A stretch of 64,000 bases of DNA. It comes from a virus. How positions within the stretch are numbered: position 1 is the stretch's first letter; every line of letters begins with the position of its first letter. The notes under the pieces were generated by a model. That model made no database searches and was not told the DNA's origin. It saw nothing but the letters and a program-made list of their open reading frames with translations. Of the stretch, positions 42,829 through 49,845 are shown in pieces. The translations under genes were made by a program, and so were the position numbers. The stretch lies in IMG/VR virus record IMGVR_UViG_3300044678_002654, positions 1-64,000 of that record; one strand, given 5' to 3'.

Positions 42829-43272
42829 ATGACGACCGAGAAGAAGCAGAAGCCCAAGCGCGTGTCCGCCAAGGAGAAGGAGCAGAAGGAGTTCCTTCTC
42901 AAGCTCCGAGAGCACGTGCTGTCGAACAACGTTCGCGTGCTCCACACGAACATCCGGCATGTCAGTCGGTCAGGCATGCAACGAAAGATCGACGTGGTCT
43001 CCCTCCGTCCGAGCGGTGACCCCTCCGAACCCGTGAGCAAGTCCTGGCTCTCCTACTGGGCCGCCAAGGCGCTCGGTTGGAGGTTCTGCCCGAAGTACGA
43101 TGCGGTCGTCGTCGACGGCTGCGGCATGGACATGGGCTTCCACCTCGTTTACACGCTCAGCTACCTCATCTTCAAGGACGTGCCGCGCGAGAAGTGGCCT
43201 GCGGACCTCCCGCTGCGCAACAGCGAGGTGGAGAACGAGCCCGGCTACGTGCTCCAGCAGAAGTGGATCTGA
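42829..43272 (+). CDS. conserved phage protein (SRSGMQR type)
   Basis: 147 residues. A Lys/Glu-rich N-terminal helix is followed by RHVSRSGMQRKIDVVSLRP and GCGMDMGFHLVYTLSY. The SxSGM.R.I pattern recurs in many phage proteins from memory, with no known function. Confidence 0.6.
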   Translation: MTTEKKQKPKRVSAKEKEQKEFLLKLREHVLSNNVRVLHTNIRHVSRSGMQRKIDVVSLRPSGDPSEPVSKSWLSYWAAKALGWRFCPKYDAVVVDGCGMDMGFHLVYTLSYLIFKDVPREKWPADLPLRNSEVENEPGYVLQQKWI

Positions 43273-43278
43273 ACACCC

Positions 43279-43497
43279 ATGGACCCCAACGCCAACCTCG
43301 TCGCGCAGCTTCGGCTCGCGGAGGAAATCATCAGGTTCGTGGCCACCGCTCCCGAGGTGCTTGAGGGGGCGGAGGAGACTCAACGGCTACAAGAGATCGA
43401 GCACAGGGCATACGAACTCGCGGAGCTCGTTCAAGCCCTCGACACCTGGATTCGCAGCAGCGGATTTCTCCCCTATCCCTGGACGGCGAAGACCTGA
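43279..43497 (+). CDS. hypothetical 72-aa protein
   Basis: A helical protein (DPNANLVAQLRLAEEIIRF) just downstream of the SRSGM-type gene; its TGA overlaps the next ATG. No family recognised. Confidence 0.5.
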   Translation: MDPNANLVAQLRLAEEIIRFVATAPEVLEGAEETQRLQEIEHRAYELAELVQALDTWIRSSGFLPYPWTAKT

Positions 43498-44105
43498 TGA
43501 CACACAAGAAGAAGTACCCATACACCGACCCTGAGACAGGCTTCGTACACGTCACGCCGTGGGTGACGCTCGATTTCTACTGGGACAAACTCGTCAAAGA
43601 GGTCCAAAACGAGGAGTGGGAACCGGACCCTGACAACGAGGACATGGAGTTCCGCGCCGTCCATCTCGGTTCGATCTTCTCTGTCTCTCCCAGCGGTAAG
43701 GTCTACACGCCCTTCGCGTGCAGCAACCTGAATGCTTGCCCTGTTTGCGACGGAACCGGCAAGGTCAAGAGCCGTTACAGCCGTCGCGTCACGCGCCGCG
43801 CTCAGAACCGAGCAAAACGGCAACGGCGCATCTGGGTGACTCGGTACAAGCCGGGCTGGCTTCAATGGCCCGCGCACATCATCGCCAAGGCGGAAGCGCT
43901 CAACAGATACATGGAGCGGTTCTCTACGAGCTGCCCCCGGTGCGCGGGAAGCGGATCTCATGAGGCACAAGACGACGAGGACTTCTTCGAAGCGCTTGAG
44001 AACAAACTCAGCGAGTATGACCTCAGCGTCATGCACATCGATGACGAGGTCTTCGCTGCCGAATACCGATCGGTAGACGCCACCGAAGAAGAAGACGTAG
44101 CCTAG
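43497..44105 (+). CDS. protein with split DnaJ-type zinc motifs
   Basis: 202 residues. CPVCDGTGKV (near residue 80) and CPRCAGSGSH (near 145) are two halves of the CxxCxGxG motif known from DnaJ zinc domains, separated by a basic, Trp-containing linker. The C-terminus is strongly acidic. One zinc would be bound by the four cysteines; chaperone-like or RNA-binding roles are guesses. Confidence 0.6.
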   Translation: MTHKKKYPYTDPETGFVHVTPWVTLDFYWDKLVKEVQNEEWEPDPDNEDMEFRAVHLGSIFSVSPSGKVYTPFACSNLNACPVCDGTGKVKSRYSRRVTRRAQNRAKRQRRIWVTRYKPGWLQWPAHIIAKAEALNRYMERFSTSCPRCAGSGSHEAQDDEDFFEALENKLSEYDLSVMHIDDEVFAAEYRSVDATEEEDVA

Positions 44106-44112
44106 TGCTTCG

Positions 44113-44556
44113 ATGTCCCTGAACGACCGCACCCTCGCCGAGCTCGCACAGGCGCGCTTTGACCTTTCACCGCGTGAATCCAAGGCGCTCAGTGAAGGGC
44201 ATCGACGCGCCGTCGAGCTCGCTGGTGAGCACCTCCCAGATCTCGTCGCCGGGTTTCGACAGTACGCACAAGAGCTGCTCCGCGACGAGCTCCAGCGGAT
44301 CTCAGTGCAGCACTTCGGTGTTGACTGGGAACCGCTCCTCGAATACGGCGCCTGGGACGCCATCGTCTCGGGCGCGCAGCGCCTCACCGAGTTCCAGGTG
44401 CGTAGGCTCACACGTCTCTCGCAGCAGGCCGGGGGGTGGTACCATTACCCTACGCAGGCGGCGGGGCCGGTGTTCGTAAGCCTGGAAATCTGGGCAGACC
44501 TCTACGACAAGCACGTCGCGTACCAATCGCAAATTCGGCGCGATACGACGCGCTGA
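44113..44556 (+). CDS. hypothetical protein
   Basis: 147 residues, helical N-terminal two thirds and aromatic C-terminal part (GGWYHYPTQAAGPVFVSL). Palindrome copy 20 lies near the start and encodes SPRE. Followed by a promoter rather than an overlap, so it may end an operon. No family recognised. Confidence 0.55.
   Translation: MSLNDRTLAELAQARFDLSPRESKALSEGHRRAVELAGEHLPDLVAGFRQYAQELLRDELQRISVQHFGVDWEPLLEYGAWDAIVSGAQRLTEFQVRRLTRLSQQAGGWYHYPTQAAGPVFVSLEIWADLYDKHVAYQSQIRRDTTR
44166..44178. repeat. 13-bp palindrome copy 20 (CGC spacer)
   Basis: Inside the plus-strand gene 44113-44556, read as SPRE. Confidence 0.9.
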
Positions 44557-44575
44557 CAAAATCGACACCCCCTGG

Positions 44576-44605
44576 TTGACCTACGTAGCTAGCTCAGTCT
44601 AGCGT
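44576..44605 (+). promoter_or_regulatory. strong sigma-70-type promoter with palindromic spacer
   Basis: TTGACC (44576-44581), 18-bp spacer, TAGCGT (44600-44605), then eight bases to the ATG at 44614. The spacer holds the palindromes CTACGTAG and AGCTAGCT, which could be an operator. Confidence 0.6.
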
Positions 44606-44613
44606 CGTTGACC

Positions 44614-45075
44614 ATGCTGCCAAACGGGGTGTCTGAAGTGACAGTCGCGTCGAGAGACGCTGGGTGGTTCGCGACGAACCGAACGTATCCTGTAGTCGTG
44701 TCGATCGACGCGCAACAGGACACCGCCACGATCGGAGACGTCGTGTTTCGGCTCTACAAGGCCGAGAACAACGGCTACCACGTCAGTCGGCGCGAGGGTG
44801 GTAGGACGAGCGTCCTCGGCACGGTGGACGTGCTGGGTCTGCGCCGTTCCACATCCAACGCTTCACGGCGTGATCTCCAAGCGATTCGAGCGGCGATCTA
44901 CAACGTCGACTACCCTGCTCCGATCGCGTACGCGATCAAGAACGGGACACGGAAGACCTTCGCGCACCCCCAGTGCATCCCCCAATACCGCAAGACAGCC
45001 AACGACAGAGTGACGGCGCTCACGCAGCTCAAGTGCGCCAAGCGCTGTGTCGTCTGCAAGGACGGGATCGAATGA
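44614..45075 (+). CDS. hypothetical protein with C-terminal Cys pair
   Basis: 153 residues from ATG 44614 with little or no leader. N-terminal half beta-rich; C-terminus CAKRCVVCKDG with clustered cysteines, suggesting a metal site. Its stop overlaps the next start. A one-mismatch relative of the palindrome (44862) lies inside. No family recognised. Confidence 0.55.
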   Translation: MLPNGVSEVTVASRDAGWFATNRTYPVVVSIDAQQDTATIGDVVFRLYKAENNGYHVSRREGGRTSVLGTVDVLGLRRSTSNASRRDLQAIRAAIYNVDYPAPIAYAIKNGTRKTFAHPQCIPQYRKTANDRVTALTQLKCAKRCVVCKDGIE

Positions 45076-45287
45076 GTCAAGCAATCGAAGGCGGCACCTA
45101 CCGCCATTTCAAGGGCGGCACCTACAGGGTGAGGTGCCTCGCCACAGACGCAGATGACGGCCGAGCCGTCGTGGTCTACGAGAACCTCTCAAGCCGCGAG
45201 GTCTACGTGAGAGGCCGCGAACATTTCGAAGACCGTGTGTGGGACAGCGGTGTGCCTACTGACCGTTTCACGCAGATCGAGGTCTGA
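45072..45287 (+). CDS. DUF1653-like protein
   Basis: 71 residues. YRHFKGGTYRV, VVYENLSSREVYVRG, EHFEDRV and DRFTQIEV follow the DUF1653 pattern (short SH3-like fold, often in phages and bacteria, function unknown). ATG overlaps the previous stop. Confidence 0.75.
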   Translation: MSQAIEGGTYRHFKGGTYRVRCLATDADDGRAVVVYENLSSREVYVRGREHFEDRVWDSGVPTDRFTQIEV

Positions 45288-45289
45288 CC

Positions 45290-45880
45290 ATGGCGTGCCG
45301 TTCCTGTGGGGGACAGACCCTCAACCTGAGCGATGAAGAGGTCGGCGGCGCAATCGGACGCGGGGTCTGTGAGTGCTGGACGACAGGGCGGTGCACGGTC
45401 TGCGTCCAAGGCCCCGTCGTTCAAGAGGTGTACGACGCAGGCCACGACGACCGCGACGACCCCGACATGCGATGTCGCGCGCACCGGCACGTCGACATCG
45501 CCGAAGACATCGTGTTCCAGCCGCGCACGATCGCGCCCGAGGCGCCGATGCTGGAGCATCTGGTCTTCGAGCTCCGACGCGACCCGCGCACGTACCTGTG
45601 CAACGGCTGCGGCAAGAACTACAAGAGCAAAGACACCAAGGTCATCAGAGGGCAAAGAGGCTGGCAATTGTGCTGCCCTCGGTGTGAGAGCACTGAGTGC
45701 ACCGTGAAGCCTGCCGAAATGCAGAAGCACAAGGACCTCGGCTCCGAGATCGTTCACAGGGATCCCCCGTACTGGCCGGTGCAGCGTGGCATCATCGCGG
45801 TGCCTGCATCGGTCACCTCGCTCCGTAAGCGGCTCGTCCGACGATCGAGCCGCGCGGTGCGCGAAGACTTCACTGAGTGA
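45290..45880 (+). CDS. multi-zinc-ribbon protein
   Basis: 196 residues with CRSCGG at the N-terminus, CECW...CTVC, then a ribbon CNGCGKNYKS...CCPRCES around residue 103-125, so at least two zinc sites. The C-terminus is basic and ends FTE with the stop inside palindrome copy 21. Likely nucleic-acid or protein binding; no precise role. Confidence 0.6.
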   Translation: MACRSCGGQTLNLSDEEVGGAIGRGVCECWTTGRCTVCVQGPVVQEVYDAGHDDRDDPDMRCRAHRHVDIAEDIVFQPRTIAPEAPMLEHLVFELRRDPRTYLCNGCGKNYKSKDTKVIRGQRGWQLCCPRCESTECTVKPAEMQKHKDLGSEIVHRDPPYWPVQRGIIAVPASVTSLRKRLVRRSSRAVREDFTE

Positions 45881-45881
45881 A
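45869..45881. repeat. 13-bp palindrome copy 21 (TGA spacer)
   Basis: At a gene junction, giving FTE-stop; six bases before the next ATG. Confidence 0.9.
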
Positions 45882-45886
45882 GAGCA

Positions 45887-46240
45887 ATGCAGAAGACAGG
45901 CGAAAAGGTTAGCGGCGGTCGGTGGTGTGGGTTTCGCCTGGGCGACGAGTGGAAGCTACGTCTCGCGGCTGGCGCGTACGGCATCTACTACGGAGACGAC
46001 GATGACGCGGTGTACTACGCACGCATTACGGGAGTCGTCGACGACGACTCTACGTACCTCGTGTGCCGCGTCTACTCGATTGACGCGCCCGACGGAGAAG
46101 AGATGGAAGTTCATCGCGGGCGCTTTGCGTACCCGTTGAACCAGAACCAGTTCGCGGTCGCCATGTACAGGGGATGGCCAGACCACCCGCGACGAGTACA
46201 GGCGATCCTCGGCAACACAGGCAAGGTGGGCAATGCCTGA
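45887..46240 (+). CDS. hypothetical protein
   Basis: 117 residues, acidic and beta-rich (WCGFRLGDEWKLRL, GIYYGDDDDAVYYARITG). Overlaps the next gene by eight bases. No family recognised. Confidence 0.5.
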   Translation: MQKTGEKVSGGRWCGFRLGDEWKLRLAAGAYGIYYGDDDDAVYYARITGVVDDDSTYLVCRVYSIDAPDGEEMEVHRGRFAYPLNQNQFAVAMYRGWPDHPRRVQAILGNTGKVGNA

Positions 46241-46454
46241 ATGTCGGCACGTGAAGTTCAAGTTCTGGTGCTACCTCCCTGAGCGCAAGGAGTTCCCCAA
46301 GCGGGCCATCCGCGTTTACAAGTGCCCCTGCGGCGCGCTGCTCGACGACGCAACGGCCGATCGGAGGCTTCAGCCTCACGTCTCAGAGCCAGGAGAAGAG
46401 AGCTACCTGCCGCCGCACAGGCGAACCGAAAATCAAGGGCTCACCTTGGTATAA
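46233..46454 (+). CDS. small zinc-binding protein
   Basis: 73 residues. CRHVKFKFWC near the start and KCPCGALLDD in the middle give four cysteines suited to a zinc ribbon. Its 3' end overlaps the conserved promoter at 46426. Confidence 0.5.
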   Translation: MPECRHVKFKFWCYLPERKEFPKRAIRVYKCPCGALLDDATADRRLQPHVSEPGEESYLPPHRRTENQGLTLV

Positions 46455-46467
46455 GAACGTGTCCAGA
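46426..46467 (+). promoter_or_regulatory. conserved phage promoter, copy B
   Basis: CCGAAAA (46426-46432), 17-bp spacer, TATAAG (46450-46455), then AACGTGTCCAG. Same parts and spacing as the promoter at 36321, with one A-to-G change in the downstream block. It lies partly inside the preceding gene. Confidence 0.65.
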
Positions 46468-46521
46468 GATCTGTGCGCGAATCTCCGCGCACCAATCTCC
46501 TCCCCGAAAGGCACGTTCAAC

Positions 46522-46722
46522 ATGAGCAACCGCATCGGCCTCCCCGTCGACTCCGTCTCCTACGACCGCCACGTTGTGACCCGCTCGCGGGTCATCACCT
46601 CCGACCCGCGAACGGGTCGGTTGGTCGAGCGCATCGAGCTGAAGGTCGGCTCGGCCCGCAGCTTCGCCGCCGATCTCAGAGGGGACCACACGGGCGCCGT
46701 CGCCCACCGCATTCACTGCTGA
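46522..46722 (+). CDS. hypothetical 66-aa protein in its own transcription unit
   Basis: A basic protein (MSNRIGLPVDSVSYDRHVV) with GAAAGG upstream of the ATG, the only gene between the conserved promoter and a terminator. The isolated unit suggests an early or moron-type gene. No family recognised. Confidence 0.6.
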   Translation: MSNRIGLPVDSVSYDRHVVTRSRVITSDPRTGRLVERIELKVGSARSFAADLRGDHTGAVAHRIHC

Positions 46723-46727
46723 CCCCC

Positions 46728-46769
46728 CGACGCCCCGGCTGCAAAGTCGGGGCGTCGCGCGTCTTTTTT
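46728..46769 (+). terminator. rho-independent terminator
   Basis: Ten-base-pair stem CGACGCCCCG / CGGGGCGTCG around a ten-base loop, followed by CGCGTCTTTTTT. Ends the unit that starts at 46426. Confidence 0.85.
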
Positions 46770-46783
46770 CTGCCAGGAGAACA

Positions 46784-47098
46784 ATGCCTGAAATCAAGTG
46801 GCGAAAGGTCTCGTCATCAACGCGCTGGAACCCCCGGGATAAGGGGGACGAGCTCATCGGAATCTACAAGGGGTCTCGTGTCGGCGACGGGGCCTACGGA
46901 GTCTACACCGCACACTTCGTGCTCACCGAGCACGGCATGAAGACGCTCACGGGCTGCGTCATCGACCAGCTCTTCGCCTCCATCCCTGAGCACACCGACA
47001 AGTCAGTGAAGGTCGTGTTCATGGGGCGCAAGGAGTTCAACGGCGCCGATGGTGACACGCGCGAGATGAAGCTCTTCGAACTCTTCGTGGAGGAATGA
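46784..47098 (+). CDS. small OB-fold-like conserved phage protein
   Basis: 104 residues. The order GDELIGIYKG, a GxYTAHFV strand, GCVIDQLFASI, VKVVFMGRKEF and a final acidic KLFELFVEE is that of small beta-barrel proteins in phages that resemble single-strand-DNA binders. Assignment is by pattern only. Overlaps the next gene by four bases. Confidence 0.45.
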   Translation: MPEIKWRKVSSSTRWNPRDKGDELIGIYKGSRVGDGAYGVYTAHFVLTEHGMKTLTGCVIDQLFASIPEHTDKSVKVVFMGRKEFNGADGDTREMKLFELFVEE

Positions 47099-47373
47099 TG
47101 AAGAACTTTGACGCGATCTACAGGATGTGGGACGCGCTCTACACCCCTAATCTGCCGTGCCAAGTGCGCTGCACAAAGGTGCTCAACGCGGACAAGACGG
47201 CCACGTACGTCGTGATCGTGGACAGCCCCGGAGAGGACAATCCTTCACGCCGTTTCATCGCGACGGAGTCGTCCCTGGACATCGCCCTGTCTGAGGTCAT
47301 CGGCCAGATGACGACGGAAGCAGCGCGCGTTCGCGACCTTCTCATCGACCTCGTCCGGGAGTTTGGAGGATGA
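47095..47373 (+). CDS. hypothetical 92-aa protein
   Basis: Coupled to both neighbours by overlaps. Beta hairpin (CTKVLNADKTATYVVIVDS) then a helical end. No family recognised. Confidence 0.5.
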   Translation: MMKNFDAIYRMWDALYTPNLPCQVRCTKVLNADKTATYVVIVDSPGEDNPSRRFIATESSLDIALSEVIGQMTTEAARVRDLLIDLVREFGG

Positions 47374-48047
47374 AGATGCGAGACATTCAGCTACTGACCT
47401 ACACCGAGATGAACGACGCGGAGCGCGCAGCCTTCGGCGCGCAATGGCGCCAGGGTCACGCAGCCTTTCTCTTGCAGGAGACCGACAAAGTCGTACCCGC
47501 CAAGTTCATCGACTACGACTACGACCAGTACCTCGGCCAGGAGGGGTACTCGTGGGAGGACGAACGACGCATGATGAGCCGAGACAGGCTCTACGTGACG
47601 GCGAAGGATGCCCTGGAGCATCGGGACGACCTGCGGGCGGTGGACATCGTCGTGGACTTCGACGCTGGGCTGTCGGTGCTCGTTCAAGAGGCAGGTGTGC
47701 ACTACTACATCGCGCCCATCGAGAAGCCGGAGGAGCGGACGTTCAACGTCTTCGACATGAAGGCGTACGTTCATCACGTTCGGGGCTGGCTGGCGGGAGA
47801 CAGGCGGGCCAAGACGAAGCCGGCGTGGGAGCACACGTGCGACGGCTGCGTCTTCAAGGGGACGTTCCTCTCGGGCAAGGGCGCCACTGACCTCTACGAC
47901 TGCGGGGACTCGATCGTTGCGCGGTTCGGCAACGCCGATGACGAGTACAGCTCAACGCTCAAGGAGATCGCGCTGCGTGAAGGTGCCGAGGGATCTCACA
48001 AGAGCCTGATGCGCAACGCGATGTGGTTGATTCAAGGGAGACTCTGA
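47370..48047 (+). CDS. hypothetical protein with CxxC region
   Basis: 225 residues, acidic alpha/beta N-terminal part and a C-terminal HTCDGCVFKG...YDCG segment that may bind zinc. Stop overlaps the next ATG. No family recognised. Confidence 0.5.
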   Translation: MKMRDIQLLTYTEMNDAERAAFGAQWRQGHAAFLLQETDKVVPAKFIDYDYDQYLGQEGYSWEDERRMMSRDRLYVTAKDALEHRDDLRAVDIVVDFDAGLSVLVQEAGVHYYIAPIEKPEERTFNVFDMKAYVHHVRGWLAGDRRAKTKPAWEHTCDGCVFKGTFLSGKGATDLYDCGDSIVARFGNADDEYSSTLKEIALREGAEGSHKSLMRNAMWLIQGRL

Positions 48048-48385
48048 TGCCTGCCATCTTGCTGCGTCAGCCCGCAGCAGACCCCTATGACACGCAGGTA
48101 CGCCTCTACGATGACATACGAACTACACGCCTCGCCGTGGTCGAAGAAATCATGGCGCTTCCGCTACCGAGCGATGAACGGTTGCGCGCGTTCTTCGACG
48201 CGGTAGCAAAGAACTTCGGCGATGCAATCGAAGCGTGGAACGTTTTGCAGCCAGAGCTGTTCGGGGAAAGTGGTGTCTACTTCTACATCACGCCGGAGCA
48301 GACTCGTCCTGCTCCAAAGATGCGTCAAGCGCAACTTCGAGAGCGTGCGCGTGAAGCTCTTCGGAAGTTGAACGCGAAGGGCTGA
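48047..48385 (+). CDS. hypothetical protein overlapping the endolysin gene
   Basis: 112 residues from ATG 48047. The last 98 bases run antisense to the end of the endolysin gene. C-terminus is a basic helix (MRQAQLRERAREALRKLN). No family recognised. Confidence 0.45.
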   Translation: MPAILLRQPAADPYDTQVRLYDDIRTTRLAVVEEIMALPLPSDERLRAFFDAVAKNFGDAIEAWNVLQPELFGESGVYFYITPEQTRPAPKMRQAQLRERAREALRKLNAKG

Positions 48386-49094
48386 ACCGCCCGAGGTCCA
48401 TCTCCGGTTTCACTGCGTGAACGACGGCCACGAACAGGTCGCTGCCCCACGACACGCCTTCGACACCGAGCAGCTTCTCGGCGGCGGCTTCGCTCTTCGG
48501 CCCGAAGTCCCCGTCGGTCTTCACTCCGAGGAGGTGCTGCGTGTAGATCTTCGCGCACTTCTCCGAGATCTGGCGGTGTGAGGCAATGGACCGGTCAGGC
48601 CGCGCCTTGGTGTTCTCGCCCTTGTAGCCGGCCTCGATGAGGTCGTCGAACCAGGGCTCATCCGCCCAGAACTGCTCGCCGCAGAGCTTGTAGCGATGGC
48701 CGTCAGGCGCGTTGCGGGGCACAAAGCGCGCGAGCCACTGCGTGAAGAAGTCGCGCGCAGAGCCGAACACGCGGTAGTAGCACCACGGGGGATCGCCGCT
48801 GGTCTTGTTCCCCTTGGCGCGAAACCAGGGGACACCCGGGCCAGCAGCCCTCTTGGTGATCTTCCAGCCGCCGAGGTTGTTGCCCTTGCGGTGCTTGCCC
48901 CATCCCGTCTCCACGACCGTGTTGGCCACGATCTCGAAGCGCTTGACGAGGTCGAGCCCTTCGAGGTCAGGCATCGCCTCGATGCACATGACGACGAAGT
49001 CTCCCGGTTCGATGGGGGGCGGGTTGGTACGCAGTTCAACGCCGAGATCGAGCCAGAACGGGGGGTTCTCGGGCGGCAGGTTCCACTTCTCCAT
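48288..49094 (-). CDS. endolysin: glucosaminidase/muramidase-like with C-terminal PG-binding-like motif
   Basis: 268 residues. FEIVANTVVETGWGKHRKGN followed by NLGGWKIT is the catalytic segment of glucosaminidase-type lysozymes (E62 the probable acid). TDGDFGPKSEAAAEKLLG near 192-209 matches the peptidoglycan-binding repeat. No signal peptide, so release would need a holin. TAGCAT lies exactly six bases before the ATG with TTGTCA 18 bp further, a complete leaderless promoter. The palindrome copy inside encodes VHAVK. Confidence 0.7.
   Translation of the reverse strand: MEKWNLPPENPPFWLDLGVELRTNPPPIEPGDFVVMCIEAMPDLEGLDLVKRFEIVANTVVETGWGKHRKGNNLGGWKITKRAAGPGVPWFRAKGNKTSGDPPWCYYRVFGSARDFFTQWLARFVPRNAPDGHRYKLCGEQFWADEPWFDDLIEAGYKGENTKARPDRSIASHRQISEKCAKIYTQHLLGVKTDGDFGPKSEAAAEKLLGVEGVSWGSDLFVAVVHAVKPEMDLGRFSPSRSTSEELHAHALEVALDASLEQDESAPA
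48409..48421. repeat. 13-bp palindrome copy 22 (TGC spacer)
   Basis: Inside the endolysin gene, read as VHAVK. Confidence 0.9.
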
Positions 49095-49130
49095 GGTGAG
49101 ATGCTAATGCACGACACGGAGACCTGACAA
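49095..49130 (-). promoter_or_regulatory. leaderless promoter of the endolysin gene
   Basis: On the minus strand TTGTCA (49130-49125), 18-bp spacer, TAGCAT (49106-49101), six bases, ATG 49094. Confidence 0.65.
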
Positions 49131-49135
49131 CCATT

Positions 49136-49181
49136 GCCGCCCGCGCGACGCCTGCTGCTCAGTGGGTGTCGCGCGGGCGGC
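49136..49181. other. strong GC hairpin between divergent genes
   Basis: A perfect 14-bp stem (GCCGCCCGCGCGAC, 49136-49149) with an 18-base loop and the complementary arm at 49168-49181. It lies between divergent starts at 49094 and 49204, where no terminator is needed. Confidence 0.6.
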
Positions 49182-49203
49182 GGTGAACTATCTTTTGGTT
49201 GCG

Positions 49204-49845
49204 ATGTCCGACCTTGCTCGTATCTTCGGTGTGAAGCTGGCCTTCACCCCACTCCCCACCGCGCTCTTTGGTGCGGGCCTCGGTGCCGGCATCGGCTATG
49301 TCTACGGCGAGCACTCTGACGACCCGGCCAACTCCCCAGAGCAACACATTGGGCGGGGACTCCGTTATGGCCTCGGAGGGGCTGCTCTAGGTGGCCTTGG
49401 GGGGCTCGGAGTCTCGAAAGCCGTGGAGCATCTTGCCCCTGCCCTTTTTGCCTCTGCCAAGGCAGGACCTTTCCCGAACGTTGACATGACCAGGGAGAGC
49501 AAATTCCTCAACAAGGAAGAGGTGCTCCACACCAACGCCGACCCGGAGTTTGAGCGGTGGTTCAAGGACCCATGGGCTCCCGCCAAGGCGCTCGGGCAGA
49601 AGCTCTACCAAGGCGTCTACATGAATCCCGCCGTGCGATTCGGCTCAGGGCTCGCCGTTGGTTCAGGAGCTGCTCGAACCTTCGCCGACTACTTCGACGA
49701 TATGAGGTTCAAGCAGTACGCCGCGCAGAAGGCGCAAGCGATGAATCCTGACATCCCGAACGCCGGACGGCTGGAAGCGCACCTCGTCGACCGACACATG
49801 GGACCCTACCGCAGTTCGCTCGATGGTGCGCAGGGCGCTGAATGA
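49204..49845 (+). CDS. glycine-zipper membrane-associated protein A
   Basis: 213 residues. Residues 15-35 (PTALFGAGLGAGIGYVYG) and 50-72 (GLRYGLGGAALGGLGGLG) are Gly/Ala-rich glycine-zipper helices able to insert in membranes; the rest is soluble. TATCTT lies nine bases before the ATG. Its stop overlaps the helicase start. Two similar proteins follow the helicase, suggesting a functional group, perhaps proteins ejected with the DNA. Confidence 0.5.
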   Translation: MSDLARIFGVKLAFTPLPTALFGAGLGAGIGYVYGEHSDDPANSPEQHIGRGLRYGLGGAALGGLGGLGVSKAVEHLAPALFASAKAGPFPNVDMTRESKFLNKEEVLHTNADPEFERWFKDPWAPAKALGQKLYQGVYMNPAVRFGSGLAVGSGAARTFADYFDDMRFKQYAAQKAQAMNPDIPNAGRLEAHLVDRHMGPYRSSLDGAQGAE

